A stretch of 64,000 nt of DNA from Palaemon carinicauda (lineage: Eukaryota > Arthropoda > Malacostraca > Decapoda > Palaemonidae), in the NCBI RefSeq assembly GCF_036898095.1, contig NC_090746.1:50728069-50792068 (forward strand). Direction: 5' to 3'. The notes beneath the pieces are model-generated. The model did no database searches, had not been told where the DNA came from, and worked only from the letters and a program-made list of their open reading frames with translations. The position numbers and the translations under genes are program-made. Positions 55,431 through 64,000 of this stretch are shown here, one piece after another; the first letter of the stretch is position 1; every line of letters begins with the position of its first letter.

Positions 55431-55904
55431 GAATATCTTAGGCTCCTTGATGGACAACTAGCAATTTTTTAAGGGCATTGGTTACGTTGGTTAAGACTGG
55501 GATGAATGAGAGAATGTCTGACTTTCCTTTCTTCATTTTCCCCTCCCTTGGGGCACAGCACTATGGGTCCCTCTGCAAGCTGGCTTCAACCTCTGCAGGT
55601 AATTATCTCTTCCCTTGTGTAGCCTAGTATAAGTTTAATTTATTATACTGTACACATCCCCATCACTTTCTGGGAGGTAAGCCATGGGATTTGTCTTGTT
55701 TGTCCTATTTAAACTCAGATGATGTTCACACAAGACAACTTACTCTATTACACTGTATTGCTCAGGCCGCTATAATACTCACTGTATATTTTAGCGAGGT
55801 GTCAAAGTTTTCCCTAGATCACAGTCTTATACTGTACTAGGTAAAAATGGGTCAATGTCCATGCCACTATTAGGACTTCCACCGAAATAAGGGTGAGTCA
55901 TCCA
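55431..55904 (+). other. DIRS-C 3' non-coding segment
   Basis: Homologous to 26820-27289 of DIRS-B; no coding frame. Confidence 0.7.
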
Positions 55905-56000
55905 CATAAATAACGGAAGATTTGTTAGAATGGGAACAAATTACAAATTCGGAGATAATTTGCATTTTTCCCTAACTAATACAAACCTGGAATTATTTAT
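55905..56000 (+). repeat. DIRS-C internal complementary region
   Basis: GATTTGTTAGAATGGGAAC and TTCGGAGATAATTTGC and CCCTAACTAATACAAACC correspond to complements of the two outer ends. Confidence 0.86.
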
Positions 56001-56051
56001 ATGAATTGGCCCGCCATCACCTGTCCCCCAGAAGTCCAACCTGGAATCAAA

Positions 56052-56265
56052 AGTGACATGTCTCACTGCTGTGAGAGTATATATAGAGGAGGCTGGGTAG
56101 CCCCCAGCCACCCCGGCCTATCTGCTCTAGCGGTTAGGCAGGGTTGCTACCTCGCATTTAAAGTCTAATGGCTACTTTGCAGCTGCCGCGGAAATATAAT
56201 CCTCATAAATAACTCCAGGTTTGTATTAGTTATGGAAAAATATTAATGGTCCCCAAAATTGTCAT
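56052..56265 (+). repeat. DIRS-C right inverted repeat and terminus
   Basis: Inverted copy of 50822-50985, followed by an outer end complementary to the ICR. Confidence 0.82.
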
Positions 56266-59205
56266 ATTAGCTTATTAACCCATATTCTTGAGACCAAACT
56301 ACATTTGGAACAAGAAAATGATGCTTCCAGATTAAATTGTAGTTGTGCAAGCAGAAAGCCACATTAGCTGACAAACAGTTGAAGATTCAGTGTATACAAG
56401 AAGCCAGCACTTCTTTATCATGTACCCAAGGTCAAACTGCTCCGATGTTGAGTTTCCTCATGACTGGACCCAGTCTTGAGTTCTCTCCTGCTCAACATTT
56501 TGCATCTTCAAGATCACCCAATAAGTTAGACAAATTTGACTAATTTTACAGATAGATGGGGACAGATTTTGCCCAACAAGAGGTCACACCAATCAATTTT
56601 GTTTGTTTGCTACCTCTTCTATGAAGATTCTGCTATTCATAATTTTCAGAGAATCAAAATATCCAAAGGAACTGATATCGACTTTGCCCTTCGCCTGGAA
56701 TTAGAAATGAATAAAAAACATTTATTAGCATTTTTTTTAATACTTAACTTTGAGATCCAAAACTTAAGTAAATATTTTAAGACATGAAAGGAGTATCTTT
56801 ACCTGGACACTACTGATCATGACAGTGTTTCAGGGGACACTTCCCAAAATGTCAAGCTCCTTCACTCTGAACTTGGATTGTGACTTCAGGATAAATAACA
56901 GAATTAAAAAGTTGACTTCATTCTGGTAGATGAAATGTAGATAAATATCTCTCTCTTTTTCTCCATACTGAGGGGGCCTCTGAAGGTCAAGCATTGGGGG
57001 TCTTCACTTGACTAAGCTTCAATCTTATTGCATATCATCCTCTCCATACCATTAGGAAAAGTAAGACACAGCTTTGAAGGAGATGCACTTCAACACCATA
57101 GATCTCCTTTCACTAATAAATACCCTTTTTCTGTATTAATCGAAGGTCTAAATAGGAATCTGTTATCTTAAGAAAGGGCTTGGCCTTTTTAAGTTTGACT
57201 CCCTATTTATTAGTCCTCAAGCAGATTCCTCTAATGTCAGTCAGGCATTTTTCTGAGTTCAGCAACTAATTTCTTCCCACCCAAGCTGTTATTTTAGTTG
57301 TAATTACACCTAATGAGTTTTGTGAAGCAAATACGATTTTTATTAATTGGTTTGATTTTTCACTTGCTACGGTACTTGAAATTACAAGACTTCCTTCCTA
57401 CCCCACTATTTTCTCAGTCAATTGGTCAAACTACACAGGTATTTAGATAATTTGTTGATTAGCATTGGTGGATTCCAGAGCACATATACAAGACAGTTAT
57501 ATATAATTGATCTTGTTCTTTTACTACCAAAGACTGATGTGTCTGGAATTCCATTGAACTTTACAAAATGGGCTGTATTTTAAGTACAGTATACATTATA
57601 AGATTTCACATTAAAAAAAATTAAAACTTCATGTATTCAAATAGAAAGGATTCATTTAAAGTGGGCTTCATTTTTCCAAAGAAAGTATATAGCTCTACAC
57701 TACTTGCAAATGAATAAGTGGTGCTGACTTTTTCTATAATAAGGATATTCATATTGATTTAGTTGGGATCTCATTATAATGTATCAAACTAAAGTATTAT
57801 GGCTTTCCGGAATTCTCATCAGCCTGTAAATCTTAGCTTTTTTATTTACCTCGTAGGAAAATATATCCCAACTATATTATTGTTGGGAACATTTAAATAC
57901 CAATTTTCCTTATATAAAAAAAGAATCAATTTAATGTTCTATTGTAATTATTCAGAAGAATAATAGATATCACAAAAAGCTAAAATTTATTGATAAGAAA
58001 ATTTTGTTGGTATTTTCCCGAATTCGTACTCTTACTTGTTTTGACCTTCTTGATAAGTATATACAGCTTACTAAGAATTTGCTTGTTATAAGGCATTGCT
58101 TATTTGTTAAAACAGCATTGTGTACTTTTAGACATCACGCTTGCTTGATTTATGCTCTGTTTAGCAAGTATGCCTTGGTTAATTTTTCTATCGCCTTGGA
58201 GAATTTTATCTGTACTTCAAGTACATCTTGCTAGCAAATATATAAAATATTAATTTTTTTGGATCAGTTACTGTACTTATAAAGTATATAGTTATTTAAA
58301 AGTTATTTATAATAAAGTTGTTTTATCAATTCTCAGGCTGCTTAAATTTTAGTTCAAGTTTTTACATATCTTAGTACATGTATTCTATAAAGTTCAAGCA
58401 CCTATATGCAGCTATTTAGTTTTAGTTAATCAGTTACATACACTCGTTTGATTTTTAGTGAGATATATTTTCAGCTCTAGTCAGTTTTTTATTTGCTTAT
58501 ATATACTATAATTGGTGTAAGTTATTTTGTTGAAGATTTGTCATATTTTTATATACAATTTAATACTAAGTGAGAATACAATTAAAATTTTTTAGTAAGC
58601 TAAATTAGAAGTATGGAGCTTTGTAAATAAGCCAAGGTTTTAGGTTTGATATAAATTAGCCAGTAGCTGGTAAGTAAGACATTAAGAGAAAATACTACAA
58701 AATTAATGTAAAAGGTAAAGCAAATCTAGAAATTAGTAATTTTAATGAAATATTGTACTGATCATGCACTAAAATAATTTGAAGAGTAATATGGGTAATA
58801 ATAAAGGATATCAGAATTTTTGTCTTTTTATTTTTATGAATTATGATTTGTTTGATTTCCTATTTTTATATAAAAAAAAAAAGAATGTCGTATGAAATAG
58901 AGAATTGTTCTTGGTGGAGATGGAACGCCTATTGAATTCATTAACAAGGTTGTTAACGGTGGTGAGGATGGGCAAGTAGACTTGCTCACTTTCATGCCAG
59001 ACTTCTCAGTTTTTTCTTCAGCGACAAGGAGTACTGTATGGTCTTATTGTTACATCCATTTACTGTGGCCAAAAAGTATAGCTGTGTTTAAAATTAATAG
59101 GATTTTAATAACAATATTGTTTCCCTTAACTGTATACAATAGTAATATTTGTAATAATTACATATTAGTATCGTATTATGAAGTAAAAACACACTGAATG
59201 TACAT
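56266..59205. other. Unassigned AT-rich DNA
   Basis: 3 kb with only chance frames (56343-56543, 56536-56787, 58004-58234, 58982-59197). No domain, splice-flanked exon or repeat was recognised. Confidence 0.4.
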
Positions 59206-59289
59206 TTGTTCCCATACTAACAAACCTTCCATTATTTATATGGATGAGAAAAACCTTACCAGGGGAGTCATACTCAACTTTTTGCCTTT

Positions 59290-61130
59290 GGACATGTAAT
59301 TGTTCTCAGATGTGTCAAAATAAGGGTGGGGTGTGCATCTGAACAACCTGGTTGTATCCGTGTAGTGATCAAGAGAAGAGATGCAACTTCACATCAATAT
59401 TCTGTAAATGCAAGCAGCCTTTTTAGTGTTGCAAACATTCCAAGAACGTTTGAGGACGCACTTTGTAGTGTTGATGAGCAACAACACCTCCATGGTGTTT
59501 TCCGTCGACAAGCAAGTGGCACCGTCTCGCACTCTTTTTGCAAGTTGATGAAGCGGATGCATGTCTCGGTGGTATTCCACACAATAGAGATGTCAGCTAA
59601 GTATATTTTGGGCAAGAAGAATGTACCAGCAGGCACATTCAGTCACCAGGGGCAGGTTGTAGGTTGAGAGTGGCCCTTTCATCCCTGCTTCATGGAGAAG
59701 ATACTTGCCCTGATGGGTTGTTCTCTAGGTATTGCCTTGTTTACCACATGGCTAAACAGGACGCTCCCCACGTTTGGCTCCCTCATTCCAGACCCATTGG
59801 TTGTATTAAAAAATGCCTTCCAATACCCATGGGATAACCTAGACACCTATGCCTATCCTCTCTATTCAGCCTCATCCATCCTCTGATAACAGAGTGTTAA
59901 TTAGACCAGGACTCGGGATGACCTTGGTGGCTCCCAGATGACCTCAAGCTAAGTGTTATCCAGATCTGGTAGCACTTCTACTTGAAGTCCCAAGAGAACT
60001 ACCCCAATGGCCCACTCTCCTATGTCAGCCCCCTTTTCAGAGGTACCGCTAATATGTGAAGTTGCTGGTAGTAGGTTGACCAAGGCACCAGCCACCCATT
60101 GAGACACTACCACTAGAGAATTATTGCGTCTTCGACTGGCCAGATAGTATTACATAGGATCCCTCTTTGGTTACGGCACATTTTTTATTTGCCTACACAT
60201 ACAGGATAGTCTGGCCTATTCTTTTCTTTCCTTATACATATCACAACTCTTTCGATAACCAAAAAATTTTTCACACAAGAGGGTAACTACTGCACTGTAA
60301 TTGTTCAGTGGTTGCTTTCCTTTTGGTGAGGGTAGAAGAGAGACTTTAGCTAGGACAAGCAGCTTTTCTAGGACACTTCAAAATCAGCCCATTGTTTTGT
60401 AGTCCTAGATAGTTCCATAGCCTCTATATTATGGTCTTTAACTGTCTTGGGTTAGAATTCTCTTGTTTGAGGGTATACAATACTCAGGCATACTATTTTA
60501 CCTGTTTACTTAGTTCATTTCCTCATTGGGCTATTTTCCCTGTTGGAGCCCTTCAGGTTATAGCGTCCTGCTTTTCTAACTAGGGTTATAGCTTCGCAAT
60601 TAATAATAATAACTTATGGGTGGAGGCTAAAGTATCTCTTCTGAGCGAAAGCTTTTTCGCGAGGAACTGCACGGGAGATGTCTGGGTACCTGCCATAGTC
60701 CTCTGCAGCTATCACAAATTTCCTCACCGTCCTTCGCCCCCCAGTCATGGCTGTCAAAATCCACTGCTCATCCTGGGGCATGGTCTTTTAACTGGAAGGT
60801 ATAGACTTCCTCTTCATGGCAGTTGTCTACTGTGGAGCTTCGAGCAGACTTGACGTGACCCTCATTCTTGAGGCACTTATGCATACCCGGTTCAAACCTT
60901 TGAGAAGGTCTTCAGACAGAGATGACTCTAAAGACCATTCTTTTGCTAGCCCTAGCATTGGTGAAGAGGGTTGGAATGTAGCAGTCTCTCTTACTTGGTC
61001 ACTTACGCTGGGGGGGGGGGGGGGGGGCTTTGGATGTCTCCATTAGTTTTGTGCTTGGCTTTATGGCCAAAACTCAGAATCCGTCGGTGTATGACCACCA
61101 GTTCGAAACATTTTCCATCCCCCCTACATG
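59290..61130 (+). pseudogene. DIRS-E RNase H and tyrosine recombinase fragments
   Basis: 59290-59340 encodes 'LFSDVSK' and 'GWGVHL'. 59326-59667 encodes the RNase H end ('AKYILGKKNVPAGTFSHQG', compare IPGKRNVLADNLSR). 59692-59886 matches the next module ('PTFGSLIPDPLVVLKNAFQ', 'WDNLDTYAYP'). After the nested LINE tail, 60880-60980 encodes 'FKPLRRSSDRD' and, in another frame, 'TILLLALALVKRVG' (box I). After the poly-G comes 'FVLGFMAKTQNPSVYDHQFE', homologous to the DIRS-A frame at 6240. Box II and the Tyr are not found. Confidence 0.72.
60505..60612 (+). mobile_element. CR1/Jockey-type LINE 3' tail (J6)
   Basis: It carries GGGCTATTTTCCCTGTTGG to CTAACTAGGGTTATAGCTT, followed by (AAT)n. It is only the last ~100 bases of the LINE, as at 33035 and 34750. 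It interrupts DIRS-E. Confidence 0.8.
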
Positions 61131-61899
61131 AAGCGTCTGGTGGCTATTTTTACCTTCCCTACTCAGTGTGGGTAAGGACAACAATTGGCTGATACTTGCA
61201 AATTTGCAATTGAGGGATGTGAGAAGATACAAGGGATCATTGTACAATATTTACATCGCATCAGGAGTAGAAAAATGCTGGAAGATTTTTAGTTTTAAAA
61301 TATTTATTAATTTTGCTAAATGGATAAGTAGTACATATCCCCATATTAAAGCTCTTATTATTCCTCATGAGATCCTTTATTCTTCAACATTTTGTTAAGT
61401 GCAGTTTATTGTACTGTATTTAAAGCTCATTACTATGCATTACAATTTTTTTATTCATGCTCTTTCATACGGAATTTTGGAATACATTTGTTCTTCAAAG
61501 GAAACAAAGCTAATACTGAAAGTGGATCATGAACTTATAAGGCAGTTACTTAAAGCTGTGATGAGGTTAAAATCTGAATGATACTTAACCATTCAACCCA
61601 ATAATTTTGCTCCTCTTCTTTCATAGGTTTTGATGTGTTCTCTTTGTGGTGTTGTCACATATTTTTGCAATTGATTATGGAATGAAATTCTCTATAATGG
61701 TTGATACTAAAAATATGCATATGCCTTTAAAGAATCAAGAAAAAAGATCAGCCAGAACTAGCAATAAGAAGTCAATTTTGAGTTAAGATAGCAAACATAA
61801 AAGCATAAAGGAAATTTACACTGATAGATGAAAATGACAAAATTTAGTAGGAAATGCAATACTGTAGTACAGTAGGTCATGAGTCATGTTGCTATGCTA
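61131..61899. other. Unassigned AT-rich DNA
   Basis: No gene recognised. The open frame at 61168-61398 has no motif. Confidence 0.4.
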
Positions 61900-62353
61900 C
61901 TAGGCTCTTCAAATTTTTACTGCTAATGCAGCAGCCATGCTAGGCGGTATATCTTAGCAATCCATGTTTCCCTACGGTTATATAAGCGGATGAGCAACCT
62001 GGTGAAGCAACGAGAACTTTGGGTGTGGAGGAAATGCCCCCCAAATCTCGAAGAAGTTACTGGCAGCAGGGTGACGGATTGGGTTTAAGGCAATAGACAA
62101 GCTGTCTCTTTGGCTTATACCCTTGATGCCTGGCAGTTGTTCTTACTAGAATTAGTATGGACCGGCGGCAGGAGTCACTTCCGTTAGTTAGATAGGCACT
62201 GCGTATCACAAGGAACTGGCTATCCTTTGATGAATCTAGCCAATGAATCCTCTACGGACTTAGTCTATGGAAAGCAAAAATGACAGAATGGCCCCGAGTC
62301 CCGGGCGCAGCGGGTTGCTAAGAGCCTCCTGGTTTATAAATACTAAAGAATAA

Positions 62354-62498
62354 TTGAAAATTGGTAATTGGAATGTTAGAACCATGAATCAGATTGGGAA
62401 GTTACAGCAAGTGGAGAATGAATTTATGAATTATAATTGGGATATCTTGGCCCTAATTGAAACGCATTGTAAGGGGATTGGTAAGGAAATCTTAGACC

Positions 62499-62582
<84 letters not shown>

Positions 62583-63177
62583 ATCTATTCAGGAAGAACT
62601 GATGGAATTGGAAGAGAAGGGGTAGGAATGATGATGACACCGAGAGCAGAAAAGGCATTAGCTGAGTGGAGAGCTGTAAATAGCAGATTGTTACTTGCAA
62701 AGTTTAAATCAAAGCAGTGCAATGTGAGCATTGTGTGTTCTGCACCAGCAAATGATGCCTCTGAAGAAATAGAAGATGAGTACTATGAAGAACTGTATAG
62801 TATAATAGATGAGATTCCAGAGAGATAGGAAAATTGTGATTGGTGACTTCAATGCTAAAGTTGGAAAGATTAATCAAGGCATAGAGAATGTAATGGGTGT
62901 TGAGGGACTTGGCAAAGTTACAAAGGAAAATGGAGCCCATTTTATAAGTTTTTGTTTAGCAAACAATCTTGTTATTGGAGGTACTCTTTTCCAACGCAAG
63001 GGCATCCACAAATATACATGGACTTCACCATGTGGCAATTACAAAAATCAAATAGATCACATAGCCATTAATGAAGAGAGAAGGAGGACTCTAATAAATG
63101 TGAGGAGCTATAGATGTGCAGATATTGGTAGTGATCATCATCTCCTCATTGCCACACTGAAATTAAAACTGAAATAA
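62354..63177 (+). pseudogene. RTE-like apurinic-like endonuclease (with TA expansion)
   Basis: The endonuclease nicks target DNA for target-primed reverse transcription. 62354-62500 encodes 'KIGNWNVRTMNQIGKLQQVE' with the N-x-R block, and 'LALIETHCKG' with the catalytic Glu. A (TA)40 tract at 62503-62582 then replaces a short loop. 62568-62828 continues 'YSGRTDGIGREGVGMMM'. After a frameshift near 62828 come 'KIVIGDFNAKVG' (Asp/Asn), 'WTSPCGNYKNQIDHIAIN', and 'ADIGSDHHLLIATL' (catalytic Asp-His), ending at 63177. All catalytic residues are present but it is split by one frameshift and the repeat. Confidence 0.88.
62503..62582 (+). repeat. (TA)40 microsatellite in LINE endonuclease
   Basis: About 80 bases of TA with one TG interruption at 62569-62570. 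Confidence 0.96.
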
Positions 63178-64000
63178 ACCCAACAGAAAGCTAGATAGAA
63201 TATCTAGGTTTGATACAGCTAAGCTTCTAGAAGATGAACACAGATAAACCTTTGCAATTGAATGTAGGAATCGATTTTCAGTCTTAGAGACTTTAAGAGA
63301 AGAAGAGCAGACAATTAACAAAGAATGGTGTGATATTAAGAACATATATCAGTCACTTGGTAGGGAAGTTTTGGCACATGTAGTTAAAAGGAGGAAGCCA
63401 TGGATATCATATGATACTTGGGATACTACAAAAAAAAAAAAAACTTAGACAGAAATTGAATGTTGAAAGTTTTCAAGGAAGTAATGAAAATTACAAGGTA
63501 AAGCATGCTAAGTATTCCAGTATTGATAGTGAGGACAAAAGAAAAGCCAGGAATGACTGGAGAGAATCTTTAGACCGAAAAGCAGATGAGGTTGGCAAAG
63601 CTATGAATTCAGGGAGTGGCTATGGTGTAAGAATTACTCATAGAATTATTAATGAAATCTCCACGGGGCAAAGAAGAAGAAGCATATACACATCCGAAAG
63701 AGAGATGGATCTGTTATAACAACCGAAGACGAAGGAAGGCAACGTTGGATGGAACACTTTAGGGAGGTCATGAATAGGAGATGTGAAGGGAATAATTTGA
63801 TTTATATACCTGAAGCTGAGGAAGACCTTGATGTGCCCATGAGTGAATTCAGTGTCTTTGAAGTCGAAGCTATTCTTAAAAAACTCAAGTGATGGAAAAC
63901 CCCTGGATATGATGGAATAACTGCTGAGATTATATTGGCTGAAAATGAAGTGACTCCCAGAATACTTATAAGATTATTTTGTACAATGTGCCATGAAGAG
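63178..64000 (+). pseudogene. RTE-like linker and start of RT
   Basis: The linker between endonuclease and RT encodes 'NKEWCDIKNIYQSLGREVL' and 'VKHAKYSSIDSEDKRKARND' in changing frames (63411-63719 open). A poly-A run of about 13 lies at 63431-63443. RT begins near 63890 ('GYDGITAEIILAENEVTPR') and is cut by the window end. Confidence 0.8.

Larger units (their letters stand above)
50801..56265 (+). mobile_element. DIRS-C: DIRS1-like retrotransposon (family of DIRS-B)
   Basis: A 5.5-kb plus-strand element with inverted repeats (about 50822-50985 and 56052-56220) and an ICR at about 55905-56000. Compared with DIRS-B it lacks about 2.3 kb in gag (the Arg/Ser-rich part), with the join near 51470. 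RT, RNase H and YR are present with frame breaks. Most coding blocks are closer to intact than in DIRS-B. Confidence 0.88.
59206..61130 (+). mobile_element. DIRS-E: old, deleted DIRS relic
   Basis: The left end (TTGTTCCCATACTAACAAAC at 59206) is the same as in DIRS-B. It jumps within 90 bases into RNase H, so gag and RT are deleted. RNase H, the following module and YR fragments are in order. A CR1/Jockey tail is nested at 60505-60612. A poly-G run of about 17 lies near 61011. No right end or ICR is found. Confidence 0.75.
61900..64000 (+). mobile_element. RTE-like LINE, 5' part (runs off window)
   Basis: A leader of about 450 bases precedes the endonuclease at 62354. It is the only copy here that retains the full endonuclease. 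RT begins near 63890 and continues beyond the window. The start is approximate. Confidence 0.82.

Noticed and set aside
61011..61027. Poly-G runs (also 10505-10520 and the poly-C at 27488) as functional G-quadruplex sites
   Set aside because: Single homopolymers at different positions in decayed elements; length may also be affected by sequencing error.

Overview
The window looks like repeat-rich nuclear DNA from an arthropod. I think it is most likely a decapod crustacean such as a shrimp, prawn or crayfish. The reasons are the dense mixture of DIRS1-like tyrosine-recombinase retrotransposons, two or three LINE families with microsatellite 3' tails, one Ty3/gypsy element, long (CT)n and (TA)n tracts, and spliceosomal intron signals. 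The species call is inference. No bacterial genes, operons, rRNA genes or CRISPR arrays were seen.

Layout: 1-55 is a scrap of an RTE-like LINE. 60-1170 plus 7554-7947 is one minus-strand LINE split by a complete DIRS element (DIRS-A, 1171-7553). 7948-8760 holds a short repeat and (CT)/(GA) microsatellites. 8760-10162 is a plus-strand CR1/Jockey-type LINE whose (TAA)n tail is split by a second DIRS element on the minus strand (DIRS-D, 10163-18243). 18244-19984 is unassigned. 19985-27665 is DIRS-B. 27666-33030 is mostly unassigned AT-rich DNA with a LINE tail and an ancient DIRS relic. 33035-37700 is a stack of CR1/Jockey fragments carrying a nested RTE (perfect 14-bp target duplication) and a nested tRNA-derived SINE. 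40755-43195 is a minus-strand RTE-like LINE. 44190-48760 is a Ty3/gypsy element with a long open pol frame. 49260-49387 is the only host coding exon I recognise: the last exon of a serpin. 50297-50461 is a foldback element, and 50801-56265 is DIRS-C, a relative of DIRS-B. 59206-61130 is an older DIRS relic carrying a CR1 tail. About 61900-64000 is the 5' part of an RTE-like LINE, cut by the window edge.

The DIRS elements give the strongest structural evidence. Each of A, B, C and D has inverted terminal repeats plus an internal complementary region (ICR) in which the complements of the two outer ends are fused, as expected for a circular DNA intermediate joined by a tyrosine recombinase. The order in each is gag-like, RT/RNase H, tyrosine recombinase, ICR. 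DIRS-A sits in the LINE frame with no target duplication. DIRS-D has a Cys/His-rich gag exon of exactly 57 codons, with splice signals on both sides and a phase-0 intron. Every DIRS copy has at least one disabling lesion, so none looks autonomous here. The only near-intact transposon frame is the gypsy pol, and its gag is deleted and frameshifted.

The host contribution visible here is one serpin exon on the plus strand. Its upstream exons must lie beyond the recognisable part of the window or in an upstream intronic span filled by transposons.
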